A stretch of 64,000 nt of DNA from assembly GCA_930633495.1 (NCBI GenBank), contig CAKNFJ010000001.1:744001-808000 (forward strand), read 5' to 3'. The notes beneath the pieces were generated by a model that was not told the DNA's origin, ran no database searches, and saw only the letters and a list, made by a program, of their open reading frames with translations. Position numbers and translations under genes: made by a program. Source of the stretch: Hyphomicrobiales bacterium (lineage in GTDB: Bacteria > Pseudomonadota > Alphaproteobacteria > Rhizobiales > Beijerinckiaceae). Below, in pieces: positions 15,022-23,528 of the stretch (position 1 is the stretch's first letter; each line of letters opens with the position of its first letter).

Positions 15022-15710
15022 GCAGCCAGCCGTGTCTCGCGGCCGCTCTCGAACTTGACTGCCCGCCTCACGGAGGAAGCCGGCACGTCATAGGCCTTCG
15101 CGGCAAGATCAATGCCCTGCAGCTTCGCCGCAGCGGCCAGAATGGCAGTCGGTACACTCGACACCGCATCGATCGGCTGTCCGAACGAACGCTTCGGATC
15201 GACGACGATCTGACCGTTACGGCCTTTCGGCCACCAGATCTCTGGGACGCCGGATGCATCGAAATCGATGTTCCGGAGCAGCGGCTCCATGATGCTGGAG
15301 AACACATACTGCTTCCGGAAGGTGTTCAGCAGGCGCTCGCGCTCGACGCCGTCAGAGTCCCGCTCCGTCACCTTCATGAAGATATCGCGGCCATTCGTCT
15401 TGAACGCATCCGTCGATAGAGGCCGCTCGAGGCCGTAGACTTCCCGCGCCAGCTCGATGGCGGCGCGGACACGAATCGCGCTGATCCCTTTGGCGATCCA
15501 GGCGTCGGCAACGCGAACCTCCATCAAGTCACGGAAGCCGAGGTAGACGCGGCCGTCGCCGATATCGACCTGCGGCATCCAAAGAGGCGCGTAATCCTGC
15601 CCCTGCACACTGTGGCCGCGGAGCCAGCGCGTGATCTTGCCGGCCGGCACATCGACCAACCGCTCCGCCTCAGCGGGCGTATAAACTCCGATGCCGACCA
15701 GCGCGTTCAT
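15018..15710 (-). CDS. VapB45-like antitoxin (HTH plus DUF433 C-terminus)
   Basis: The ATG at 15710 (MNALVGIGVYTPAEAERLVDV) has GGGAGG 7 nt upstream; an upstream in-frame extension lacks such a site. The 230-residue product has an N-terminal HTH-like region (YTPAEAERLVDVPAGKITRWL), a middle with YLGFRDLMEVRVADAW, and a C-terminal DUF433-type helix-turn-helix (GQPIDAVSSVPTAIL, then a VPASSVRRAVKFE recognition helix). This architecture with an adjacent PIN-like gene is that of VapB45-VapC45. It probably neutralises the toxin and represses its own promoter, and may stabilise the lysogen. Confidence 0.8.
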   Translation of the reverse strand: MNALVGIGVYTPAEAERLVDVPAGKITRWLRGHSVQGQDYAPLWMPQVDIGDGRVYLGFRDLMEVRVADAWIAKGISAIRVRAAIELAREVYGLERPLSTDAFKTNGRDIFMKVTERDSDGVERERLLNTFRKQYVFSSIMEPLLRNIDFDASGVPEIWWPKGRNGQIVVDPKRSFGQPIDAVSSVPTAILAAAAKLQGIDLAAKAYDVPASSVRRAVKFESGRETRLAA

Positions 15711-15793
15711 CGTGCCTCCCTTCGCCGGACTAGATTGCTCAATCATGGTCTGTGTCAATCCGCTTCTGCCCGCCTGCGCCCGCCCCAGCCCGA

Positions 15794-17674
15794 TCAGCGC
15801 CCGAACCTACTCATCCATTGCGATCTAACGGTGGTGACGGCGGGACCGGCCGGGGCCTGTGTCTTCGTGCCATCCGCTCGCGGCGGTGCCTCGGACACCT
15901 TGGAAGCCGCATCGCTGAGCGAGAAGCCCGCTGCGCCGAGCCCCGACAGCGCGGCAATCGCATAGATCCGGCAATCCAGCGGCTCGTTCCTGACACCTCG
16001 GTCGACCACCCACTCGATCCGCGGCACGCCGCGGCTGTATTTTCTGATCGGCCGTTCTGCCAGCAGGCCAGCGAACCACGACGGATCGCGGTCGCTCGGA
16101 AAATGGCAGGCTCCCGGGCCAGACTCCGACAAGCGTAGGCGAGCAAGGAGCTGGTGCTTCAACCCGTCGACCCCGACGATGTGCAGTGGCGTCGTCGTGG
16201 CCTTCCGCGGCTTCGGCGGGCGCCGGGGCCAGGCAGGCACGCCAGCACCGCCTTTGCCCTTCACGGCCCAAACATGGCGGTTCAGACGCGCAGCAGAATA
16301 CGCCATGACCTGGCTGGTACGGTGGCCGCCGGAATCGACCGCCACTGCCATGACAGGCAGATCCGGTACAGCGCGCGGGTGGACGAAGCGCCGACCGATA
16401 AGCCTGTCCAATGCGTTCCACGGTTCGGGACCGGCCGGATCGCCGTGGATGATCTGATACTCGATAGACCAGCTCTCCTCGTTCCGACCCCATCCGACGA
16501 GCTCGACCTCGATCCGATTGTCCTGCACGTCCACGCCGGCGGTGATAACCGCGACACCGGCCGGCAGCAGCTCGGTCCAAAGCTGATCCAGATCCTCGGC
16601 GCGCGCTTGAAGCTGCTCAGCCGGAAGGGGCGCCGTCTCGCGATCCTCGAAGGGCTCGCCCAGCTTGAGGTTCACCCAGGTCTTGAGACGGGTCGGATCA
16701 TCCTTGCTGGCGAGGAAATCGACGGCGATCTGTCCCCAACTCTCGAAAGGGCTGTAGAGCGCGGAGAGGTGATAGCCGGCTGCCTTCCCGGGGCCGGACG
16801 CCTCAGCCTCCCAGCGGCCGGCGGCGAGCAGCGCAGGCTTCTGATGCTCCTCGATAACGCCTCCGCACTCCCGACAGGCGTAGAAGGCGCGCGCAGGCTC
16901 GTCCTCGGGCCAGGTCACGCCGCGCCACTCCAGCGGCTGAAAGGCGGTGCAGTGCGGGCATGGCACGTGATAGCGACGGCGGTCGCTTTCCAACCAAGCG
17001 CGCTCGATGCGACTGATACCGGCGATGGTCGGGGTCGAAATCATCACGATCTTGCGGCGGCCGCGGAACGTCACAGTGCGCTGGATCGCGAGCGAGACGG
17101 GATCACCCTCCTCGTCGACATCCATCGGGAAGGCATCGACCTCGTCGAGGACGAGATAGCGGGCGGCCGTCGAGCGCAGAGCCGTTGCGCTGTTGGCGCC
17201 GGTCATCATGAGCGAGCCGCCCGGAAATTCCTTCTGCGAGATCGTGTTGCCCGGCTCCTTCGCCTTCGGCTGGACAATCTTCGCGCGGATCGCTGGTGTG
17301 CCGGCGATGAGGGGCTCGATGCGAATGCGAGAGTTCCGGCGGACCATGTCGATCGATGGCCAAACCGCCAGAATTGATCCAGGCGCGTGGTCGATCCAGT
17401 AGCCTATCGCGTTCAGCGCGGCTTCCGTCCCACCGGTCTGGGAGCCCTTCATGAACACGACCTGTTCCGTCGCCGTGCTGATCGACAACTGGTCCATGAT
17501 CTCGCGGAGATAGGGGACGCGATCGGTCCGCCACGGACCGGGCTCCGCATTCTCGGACGGGAGCATCCGGCTGCGATCGGCCCATTCGGAAACCGTCATC
17601 GCAGGCGGGGTCGAGAGACCTCGCCGCCAAGCCTCATCGACGAGTGCGAGCGTGTCGGTCGCGAGATCAATCAT
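15794..17674 (-). CDS. Terminase large subunit (GpA family)
   Basis: The packaging motor and nuclease translocates DNA into proheads and cuts the genome. The 626-residue product starts with the family's MTVSEWADRSRMLPS region and has the adaptor/Walker A-like VVFMKGSQTGGTEAAL near residue 75, Walker B YLVLDEVDAF near 170, coupling STPT, a zinc-type pair (VPCPHC and ACREC) near 240-270, and a C-terminal nuclease region with ITAGVDVQDNRIE and AVDSGGHRT aspartates. Its ATG overlaps the small terminase stop by 4 nt. The head genes that normally follow are separated from it here by the toxin-antitoxin and regulatory block. Confidence 0.95.
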   Translation of the reverse strand: MIDLATDTLALVDEAWRRGLSTPPAMTVSEWADRSRMLPSENAEPGPWRTDRVPYLREIMDQLSISTATEQVVFMKGSQTGGTEAALNAIGYWIDHAPGSILAVWPSIDMVRRNSRIRIEPLIAGTPAIRAKIVQPKAKEPGNTISQKEFPGGSLMMTGANSATALRSTAARYLVLDEVDAFPMDVDEEGDPVSLAIQRTVTFRGRRKIVMISTPTIAGISRIERAWLESDRRRYHVPCPHCTAFQPLEWRGVTWPEDEPARAFYACRECGGVIEEHQKPALLAAGRWEAEASGPGKAAGYHLSALYSPFESWGQIAVDFLASKDDPTRLKTWVNLKLGEPFEDRETAPLPAEQLQARAEDLDQLWTELLPAGVAVITAGVDVQDNRIEVELVGWGRNEESWSIEYQIIHGDPAGPEPWNALDRLIGRRFVHPRAVPDLPVMAVAVDSGGHRTSQVMAYSAARLNRHVWAVKGKGGAGVPAWPRRPPKPRKATTTPLHIVGVDGLKHQLLARLRLSESGPGACHFPSDRDPSWFAGLLAERPIRKYSRGVPRIEWVVDRGVRNEPLDCRIYAIAALSGLGAAGFSLSDAASKVSEAPPRADGTKTQAPAGPAVTTVRSQWMSRFGR

Positions 17675-18204
17675 GCCTCGAGCCTTTCGATCTTGATCTC
17701 GGCCAGGCTAGCGAGGTGCTCGCGCACCGAGCGATCCAGCTCGCCAGCGATGACGGCGATGTCCCCGCCGGTCGCCGCCGCGAGCGCCGGTCCAACCCGA
17801 TTTACCCAGGCAATCCAGCTATCCCGTTCCATGCGGGCGCGGCTCTCGACGACGCGCAGCGCCACACGGCGGTCGATGAGGTTGCCGGCTAGCTTGGCGG
17901 CCTTCAGCTCGGCGGTCACCGCATCCGCTGCATCGCGTCTGGCGCGAGAGCTGCCCGCCGGCGCGGAAGCTCCGCTGCCAGGCAGGATGGCACGCCGGCG
18001 GGCGGGGTCGGTATTCGCCTCGACCCAGGCGACGCCCTCCTTGACCGCGATCGTGCCGTTCGGTTGAACCGGCAACCCGGCTTCGATCAACTGGGACACA
18101 CGGCCGGGCGTCACGCCGATCATCTCGGCAAAGCCCTTCTTCGAAACAGCCGGAGCCGGAGCGGGGACGAAGTCAGCGAACAATCCGTTCTGCGTTGGGT
18201 GCAT
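17671..18204 (-). CDS. Terminase small subunit (Nu1-like)
   Basis: The 177-residue product has an N-terminal winged-HTH of the Nu1 type (VSKKGFAEMIGVTPGRVSQLIEAGL, then a wing with TIAVKEGVAWVEA). A linker follows, and a helical C-terminal half (ELKAAKLAGNLIDRRVALRVVESRARME) should bind the large subunit. The small subunit recognises the packaging site. It overlaps the large-subunit gene ATGA-style, as usual in lambda-type packaging modules. Confidence 0.82.
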   Translation of the reverse strand: MHPTQNGLFADFVPAPAPAVSKKGFAEMIGVTPGRVSQLIEAGLPVQPNGTIAVKEGVAWVEANTDPARRRAILPGSGASAPAGSSRARRDAADAVTAELKAAKLAGNLIDRRVALRVVESRARMERDSWIAWVNRVGPALAAATGGDIAVIAGELDRSVREHLASLAEIKIERLEA

Positions 18205-18218
18205 GGCTAGGACCGTCC

Positions 18219-18599
18219 TTAAGTCCGGACTTTAGCGTCTAAAACGCCAGTCACTAGCAAACCCTCGCGGCCCGCCTGTCCCGCTAAATTGGCCGGAACA
18301 GGGACCCGTGACCGCGCAACAATGTTGCGCGACACGACCCGCAGCTCGTTGGCGATCTCCGACCGCTCGATGAAGAAGGCTTCCGGGTCGCGATGCGACA
18401 CGCTCAGCCGCTCGACCTTGGCCGCCAACTGCGCCAGCCTTCCAGCCGGTTCCACTGCCACACCGTCCGACCGCTCCTGCCCCACCCTTACGGCCCCCCT
18501 AAAGGGGGGCCTATAGGGGGGTGGGGCAAGCTCGGTTTGCCCCGATGCCACACCCTGCCGCGCCCCACCCTTGAAGGTGGGGCAATATGCTTCCTTCAT
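18219..18599 (-). CDS. Phage hypothetical protein between helicase and terminase
   Basis: The ATG at 18599 (MKEAYCPTFKGGARQGVAS) overlaps the helicase stop by ATGA and is chosen over longer starts inside the helicase gene. The 126-residue product has a Pro-rich basic N-terminal third and a helical middle (RLAQLAAKVERLSVSHRDPEAFF, then a RSEIANELRVVSRNI segment). The DNA for the N-terminal third contains a G/C-run hairpin. No family is recognised; by position it may belong to replication or packaging. Confidence 0.7.
   Translation of the reverse strand: MKEAYCPTFKGGARQGVASGQTELAPPPYRPPFRGAVRVGQERSDGVAVEPAGRLAQLAAKVERLSVSHRDPEAFFIERSEIANELRVVSRNIVARSRVPVPANLAGQAGREGLLVTGVLDAKVRT
18492..18511. 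other. G/C-run hairpin inside a phage gene
   Basis: GGCCCCCC-TAAA-GGGGGGCC is a perfect 8-bp stem with a 4-nt loop, followed by another run GGGGGG. It lies in the reading frame of the gene at 18219-18599. It could slow ribosomes or polymerase or mark a packaging or replication site, but it may be incidental. Confidence 0.4.
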
Positions 18600-19891
18600 G
18601 GTCCCTCTCCTGGCTCGACAAAGTCCCTCATCATCCGCTTTGCATCCTGCCGCTTGACGACCTTCAGCCATCGCTCCGCGATCCATTTCAGGACGAGCAG
18701 CTTCATGGCGCTTCGGACGGATTTCTCCTCGATGTCCTGGCCCAGCGCCTCCGCGATCGCGTGCCCGACCCAGTTCTTTGCCTGCTGGTCGAGGCGCCAT
18801 TCGCCCTGCGCAATGCGAGCCAGGGCTGCGCGAACGTCATCAACAGTCATCTCCTCGTTTGGGTCAGGCCATCTCCACGGCGTGACGACCGCAACCTCGT
18901 CGCCGCGGCCTTCGTCGCCCCCGTTGTCGAGCGGTACGCCGATCAGCTTGAACCACCTCGCCCCTTCTGCGGGCGGCGCTAGGTTGGCCTTCACGTCGTC
19001 AATGCGGACATGGGAGCGCGGCTGCTCAACCTTGGCCTTCTCCGCGTCTTCCTTTGACATCTGATTGAGCGTGCGGGCGCTGCGCACCGCGGCGAGCAGG
19101 GCGCTGGCACCTCGTGCATCGTCCGCCGTCACATCGCCGCTTCCGCCTACGCCCATTTTGCGGGCGTGGTGGACGAATTCGATGGCGCAGCTCGTCTCGT
19201 CCGCGATTTGCGCCCAGCGCTTGCAGATAGCTGCGATATGTCCGTTGTCGTTCTCGGAAGCCTCGTGGCTCGACACGAACGGATCGATGATCACCACGTC
19301 GATGCCGTGCTCGTGGATCGTTTCGATCAGCTCCTGCTTAGTCGCATCGTTCAGTGTCAGGCCGCGGGGCGAGCCTTTTGCGATGCTGATTTCGGTTTCG
19401 CGGCCGGTGTCGATGAACAGGCGGCCCTCGAAATCTGCGGGAGGAATCAGATAGTGCTTGCAGATCGCCGCGATGCGACGCTGCGTTTCGTCGATCGGAT
19501 CTTCGCCGTTCCAGTACCAGACGTTCAGCGGCGCCGGCGGCTCGATGCCGAGCAGGGCGCGGCCACTGGCCATCGCCAAAGCCTCCGTCAAGGCCAGCGA
19601 CGACTTTCCAACGCCACCGGGGGAGATCGTCGCCGAAAGGTACTTACGCGTTATGTGCGTGCCGTATAGGAAACGCCGCGGCGGGATCGCGCTCGGAGCG
19701 ATCCATTTGAACGGCGTCGCCATGATCGGCTTGCGCTTCGGCGGCTCGTCGACCACCGGCGGCCCGATCTGGAAATCGTCATCTGCAATGGGCTTGTGCG
19801 CGTTCTTGGCCACCTCGCACTCTGCGCCAAAAATGATGGCGCGAAGCTGCTCGGCTGACATGGGGGCATCAGCGACATCGGCATCGCTCAT
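18596..19891 (-). CDS. RepA-like AAA ATPase (replication helicase/primase-type)
   Basis: The 431-residue product is a RecA-fold hexameric-helicase-type ATPase of the RepA/AAA_25 kind. Walker A is SATISPGGVGKSSLAL near residue 93, Walker B IDVVIIDPFVSSHE near 200, and the FVHHARKMG region near 240 matches the sensor His. The C-terminal ~100 residues look like a winged-helix DNA-binding region (LDQQAKNWVGHAIAEALG, SVRSAMKLLVLKWIAER). It probably initiates or drives element replication. Its ATG overlaps a small upstream ORF by ATGA and its stop overlaps the next gene. Confidence 0.85.
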   Translation of the reverse strand: MSDADVADAPMSAEQLRAIIFGAECEVAKNAHKPIADDDFQIGPPVVDEPPKRKPIMATPFKWIAPSAIPPRRFLYGTHITRKYLSATISPGGVGKSSLALTEALAMASGRALLGIEPPAPLNVWYWNGEDPIDETQRRIAAICKHYLIPPADFEGRLFIDTGRETEISIAKGSPRGLTLNDATKQELIETIHEHGIDVVIIDPFVSSHEASENDNGHIAAICKRWAQIADETSCAIEFVHHARKMGVGGSGDVTADDARGASALLAAVRSARTLNQMSKEDAEKAKVEQPRSHVRIDDVKANLAPPAEGARWFKLIGVPLDNGGDEGRGDEVAVVTPWRWPDPNEEMTVDDVRAALARIAQGEWRLDQQAKNWVGHAIAEALGQDIEEKSVRSAMKLLVLKWIAERWLKVVKRQDAKRMMRDFVEPGEGP

Positions 19892-19944
19892 GAGCGGATA
19901 CCTCGATCACCGGCCGTCAACAGCACTTCAATCGCGGAACTCAT
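19888..19944 (-). CDS. Small upstream ORF coupled to the helicase gene
   Basis: An 18-codon ORF (MSSAIEVLLTAGDRGIRS) starts at 19944 behind AAGAGGGG, a strong ribosome binding site 5 nt upstream. Its TGA overlaps the helicase ATG (ATGA). The helicase itself has no comparable site nearby, so translation of this leader probably delivers ribosomes to the helicase. In the excised circle its start would overlap the integrase stop. It may be a pure leader without a protein role. Confidence 0.6.
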   Translation of the reverse strand: MSSAIEVLLTAGDRGIRS

Positions 19945-20031
19945 TTCGTTCCCCTCTTGATCGCCTTGCGTTCAGCAGGGACAGGAGAGGAACCGGACGT
20001 GTTTTCAATCGCTTGAGTGCCGGGAACTTCG

Positions 20032-20078
20032 TTCACACGGGAGGGGTCACAGGTTCGATCCCTGTATCGCCCACCATT
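20032..20078. repeat. attR (47-bp attachment core, right)
   Basis: This is a second copy of the tRNA-Val 3' half without the 5' half. It differs from attL at three positions. Two of them convert the T-stem pair G-C to A-T, so the stem is kept, and the third is in the T-loop. This pattern suggests that attR holds the original host 3' end and the functional tRNA now carries the element's version. Confidence 0.93.
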
Positions 20079-20335
20079 TTCCCAAATACGTCAGGGGCTT
20101 GCAGCTAAGCACCCCCTCCCCCAGATCACGAACCGCGAACATTCCCCAGATTTCCCCGGCCTTTCGGGAGAAACGGGGGACTGCACTCGCTCCATGGACG
20201 CGACGCAATCGCCATGGGCGCGCGCATGAGCAGCGCAACGGCGAAGGTTTCGACTCCGAACCTCGATTCCCCATCGGTTGGAGATCGACTTTACCCGGCT
20301 GCCGTGGTTCCGTTGGGGAATCCGGGGAGGCGCCG

Positions 20336-21067
20336 ATGCAAATGCGGCATGGCTGGACGGCCCGAACGAAGCGATCTGCCTGCCTGGCGACAACGGCGCT
20401 GCTGACCGGCTGCGTCAGCACCGGCTTGAACTACGACAACCTGAAATCGGGGGAGTTCAGCGGTTCGGTCGTCGTGATCTGGGTGGGCGAAGGAGGACCG
20501 TCCGGCGACGGCAATTTCCTGTTTGTGCCAGACCCCGACAAGCCGCTCACATTCCGGAGACGCGACCCCAAAGCTCCGGGGGCGGTCATCAAACCCAGCA
20601 TCATGTACACCGATGGAGGCTCGATCCCGAAGCTCGCGCAAGCCTTCCGGGGTTTTTCTCCATGGGGCTACGCGCCGGCCTACATGATCCACGACTGGCT
20701 CTTCGTCGCGCAGCACTGCATCCGCGATCGCGATCCCGCTCCTCGTTATCAGCGCCTCAAGGATGTGACCTTCGAGGAGTCCGCGAAGATCATCGGCGAG
20801 GCGATCCATACACTCGTCGATGCCAATCAGGTGAAGGAGAATGACACCGCCGCAAGCCTGATCACCGCCGCGGTCGGCACTGACATCGCGAGGAAGCGCT
20901 GGGAAGCGGATGGCGCCTGCGCCGAGTCCAAGGTCTCGGCGGAGGATCTCGCCTTGGCCAATCGCCTCGTTCCTGGCTCCACCGATGTCCAGTTCAAGCA
21001 AATGCGCCGGCAGATCCCGCAGGCGAAAATCGGCCAGTCCCGCATCATCGCCAGGGTGTCCTTCTAG
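20336..21067 (+). CDS. DUF1353 domain lipoprotein
   Basis: The ATG at 20336 is preceded by GGGGAGG. It gives a lipoprotein signal with basic start (MQMRHGWTARTKRSACLA) and lipobox LLTGC, so the mature protein is anchored through Cys26. The DUF1353 region follows, recognised by GGSIPKLAQAFRGFSPWGYAPAY and the IHDWLF motif typical of this family, also found in phage proteins. Length is 243 residues. The gene sits 258 bp beyond attR, outside the element, with its own promoter region. The biochemical role of DUF1353 is unknown. Confidence 0.85.
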   Translation: MQMRHGWTARTKRSACLATTALLTGCVSTGLNYDNLKSGEFSGSVVVIWVGEGGPSGDGNFLFVPDPDKPLTFRRRDPKAPGAVIKPSIMYTDGGSIPKLAQAFRGFSPWGYAPAYMIHDWLFVAQHCIRDRDPAPRYQRLKDVTFEESAKIIGEAIHTLVDANQVKENDTAASLITAAVGTDIARKRWEADGACAESKVSAEDLALANRLVPGSTDVQFKQMRRQIPQAKIGQSRIIARVSF

Positions 21068-21237
21068 CGGCATGCACTGGTCCTGGTCGGCTGCTATTGC
21101 GTGCTGACCTCGGCCTGAACTTCAGGACGCCCGGCTGCCCCTTGCCCCTCGTCACCGTGATCCGCTCGACCAGCATCTTCCGGCATTCTTTTCGCGCGTA
21201 ATCTCGCCGATGAGGCAGTGGCCGTCCTTGGACACCC
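21068..21237. other. Non-genic gap, possible decayed fragment
   Basis: On the minus strand, two short frames (LRVSKDGHCLIGEITR and then, shifted, MLVERITVTRGKGQPGVLKF) read like consecutive pieces of one protein interrupted by a frameshift. No start or family can be assigned, so this may be a remnant or chance. Otherwise the gap between two convergent genes holds nothing I can identify. Confidence 0.3.
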
Positions 21238-22317
21238 TCAGCGCAAGATGCGCGCCGCGCCGTCCGGCAGCGGCTGTCCGCCCTTGGCCAGCGCGACCAG
21301 TTCCTCCGCGAACCGGGCCGCGATCGGCAGGCGGAAGTGCAACGGATCCCAGTAGTTCTCGTCCCGCGCGGTGATCGGCGAGGCATGGGCGTAGTCGACC
21401 ACGGTCGCGCCGTGGCGGCGCGCCAGGGCCGCGACCTCAGACTTGCAGGCGGCATAACGCTGCCAGCCGGCCGACCCCTCTCGCGGATAGCCCATCAGAT
21501 GGGCCGGCGGCAGCACCAGCATCACCTGCGTCTCCTTCGGGAAGGCGGCGATCGCGTCCTCTAGCCAGGCGAGCGCGGGAAAGCGCCAGCCCGCGCGCTC
21601 GGCCTGCGAAACCGGCTCCGGTGTTGCGAGCGGTTCCAGACCGAGTGGTTCACCACCGTTGCGGGCATAGATGTGCCAGCGCGCGCGAGCAAGGTCGTAG
21701 CTCGCCTCCGGCGGCGTGAAGACCTCGTAGCCATCGCCACGGATCCGCTCCTTCGCCCAGCCGAGGCGATAGGCCATCAGCCGACCGGCGATCTCGAGAT
21801 TGGTCAGGTTGAGCAATTGCGGCCAGTCGCTCCAGCGGACCTCGCGCGAAAGCCAGGCCGGCACCGGCCGCGGCGTCAGCCGCTTGGCCGGGTCCGTCGC
21901 ATCGGGCTCGCACCAGGTCGTATCGAGCCCCCAGATGATTCGCTTCGGCGCCCCGACGCTGTCCCGAAACAGGGTCGCCATCTGGAGCTGTTCCCATGGC
22001 GTCGCGGCGTTCATCGCGAGATTGACGAAGCGGGCATCCAGCCCCTGCGACAAGGTCCTGGGATCGAGCAGCCGCATCGTCGAGGTGCCGAACACCGCCG
22101 CGTCGAAACGGCCCGAACGCACGAGCTGCGGATACATGTAGCGCTGGTTGATATCCATGATCGGCCGCGCCGCCTGACCGACCCCGACCCGCATGCCGAA
22201 GGGATCGAGCACGGCGACGAAAGCGAACAGCATGGCGGCGCAACAGGCTGCCGCCCCCAGGAACCATCGCGACCAGACGATCCAGGCCCTCGCCATCTCG
22301 GCCTTCCACTCCCGCAT
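21238..22317 (-). CDS. Membrane-anchored SGNH-like protein of unknown function
   Basis: The 359-residue product has one N-terminal membrane anchor (WFLGAAACCAAMLFAFVAVLD, about residues 18-38); the rest is probably periplasmic. A VFGTSTMRLLDP block near residue 77 and a late DENYWDPLHFRLP resemble blocks I and V of SGNH hydrolases, where Ser and the Asp-x-x-His pair are catalytic. Members of this fold modify exopolysaccharide or cell-wall acyl groups. Family membership is a motif-level inference. It diverges from the lytic transglycosylase gene, with a 115-bp gap. Confidence 0.65.
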   Translation of the reverse strand: MREWKAEMARAWIVWSRWFLGAAACCAAMLFAFVAVLDPFGMRVGVGQAARPIMDINQRYMYPQLVRSGRFDAAVFGTSTMRLLDPRTLSQGLDARFVNLAMNAATPWEQLQMATLFRDSVGAPKRIIWGLDTTWCEPDATDPAKRLTPRPVPAWLSREVRWSDWPQLLNLTNLEIAGRLMAYRLGWAKERIRGDGYEVFTPPEASYDLARARWHIYARNGGEPLGLEPLATPEPVSQAERAGWRFPALAWLEDAIAAFPKETQVMLVLPPAHLMGYPREGSAGWQRYAACKSEVAALARRHGATVVDYAHASPITARDENYWDPLHFRLPIAARFAEELVALAKGGQPLPDGAARILR

Positions 22318-22432
22318 TCATGACACGCGCCGGCCAGCCGGCGCCGCGCCCTCTTTGCACAGCCGGACGCCCGGTCACAATCAAAAGCCGCCGCATCTGG
22401 CGGCCGGGGCGCGAACATGCGAGAGAAGCCGC

Positions 22433-23350
22433 ATGATCTCCGGCGCCTTCCGCCGCCTCGCCAACCCCGCGGCGCTGCTCGTCGCGATCCTCATCGCCGC
22501 CGGCCCGGCCCACGCGGCCGAGGAGCCGTTGCCGCCCTCCTCCGGCATCCAGGACGCGCTGTGCAGCATCATCGACGAGGCGGCGAAGACCCATTCGGTG
22601 CCGCCGGCCTTTCTGACCCGGCTGATCTTCCAGGAATCGAGCTTCCGCCCGCACGTCACCAGCCCGGCCGGTGCCCAGGGCGTGGCGCAGTTCATGCCCG
22701 GCACGGCGCGCGAGCGCGGCCTGCTCGATCCCTTCGACCCCGAGCAGGCGGTGCCCAAGGCAGCGCATTTCCTGGCCGATCTCAAGGACCGCTTCGGAAA
22801 TTGGGGCCTTGCCGCAGCGGCCTATAATGGCGGGCCGAACCGCCTCGCCGGCTGGCTGGCGGCCCGCGCCGCCGGGCAACCCCGTTTCCTGCCGATGGAG
22901 ACGAAGAACTACGTCCTGCTCATCACCGGCACCGCGGTCGAGGACTGGGCGGAGGAGGCGCGCAACGCCGCCAATGGCGATGGACGCTCGCCGCCGCCGC
23001 GCCCCGCGACGCGCGATCCGCAAGCCGCCTGCGCACCGACGCTGGTCGCGATCCGGCAGGCGCGCCCGGCCCTGCCCGTCATCGCCGAGGCTCCCTTCGC
23101 GCCCTGGGGCGTCCAGCTTGCCGGCAACTTCTCGAAGGCCCGCGCGCTCGCGAGCTTCCAGCGCGCCAGCGCCCGCCACCGAACCGTGATCGGAGAACTG
23201 CAGCCGATGGTCATCGGCACGCGGCTGCGCAGCCGCGGGACCCGCGCCTTCTACAGGGTGCGGCTACCGGCGGCGACCCGCGCCGAGGCCGCGGCTCTGT
23301 GCCAGCGCATCCAGGCGGATCGCGGCGCCTGCGTGGTTCTGAGGAGCTGA
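22433..23350 (+). CDS. Lytic transglycosylase with SPOR-like C-terminus
   Basis: It cleaves peptidoglycan glycan strands in the periplasm. The ATG at 22433 yields a signal peptide (PAALLVAILIAAGPAHA). The SLT domain follows, with catalytic Glu in LIFQESSFRPHVTS, then PAGAQGVAQFMPGTA and AAAYNGGPNRL. The C-terminal ~80 residues (WGVQLAGNFSKARALASF, later YRVRLPAATRAEAAAL) match a SPOR domain that binds denuded glycan at the septum. Length is 305 residues. It heads a run of envelope genes. Confidence 0.92.
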   Translation: MISGAFRRLANPAALLVAILIAAGPAHAAEEPLPPSSGIQDALCSIIDEAAKTHSVPPAFLTRLIFQESSFRPHVTSPAGAQGVAQFMPGTARERGLLDPFDPEQAVPKAAHFLADLKDRFGNWGLAAAAYNGGPNRLAGWLAARAAGQPRFLPMETKNYVLLITGTAVEDWAEEARNAANGDGRSPPPRPATRDPQAACAPTLVAIRQARPALPVIAEAPFAPWGVQLAGNFSKARALASFQRASARHRTVIGELQPMVIGTRLRSRGTRAFYRVRLPAATRAEAAALCQRIQADRGACVVLRS

Positions 23351-23528
23351 GTCGCGGATCGGCATGTTGCATGTGCGCAACGCAGAACGGCAAAGCTCGG
23401 AAGCTCTCAGCGATGTGATTGGAGACCAATTGCAGCGCGTGGACGAAGCTGACAGGACGTTGAGAAGACGTTGACTTTTCCGTGTCAACTTCATGTCCAC
23501 AGCCGCCCCGACCGCCCGAGGTTATCCG

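Larger units (their letters stand above)
3198..20078. mobile_element. Integrated prophage or phage-satellite-like element in tRNA-Val
   Basis: The ~16.8 kb segment is bounded by 47-bp att repeats, with the integrase adjacent to attL. Nearly all genes are leftward and many overlap by ATGA. Recognisable modules from right to left are: replication ATPase, terminase small and large subunits, VapBC45-like toxin-antitoxin, PrtN-like activator, a central regulatory switch with ribbon-helix-helix proteins, unknown genes, portal, protease-capsid fusion, gpW-like connector, tape measure, putative excisionase, integrase. I see no tail tube, tail terminator, baseplate, fibre, endolysin or holin gene. Either the element has lost its tail and lysis genes or it is a capsid-forming satellite relying on a helper phage; the sequence alone does not decide. 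Confidence 0.9.

Noticed and set aside
20032..20078. A second tRNA gene at the right junction
   Set aside because: Only the 3' half is present; the acceptor 5' strand and D-arm are missing.
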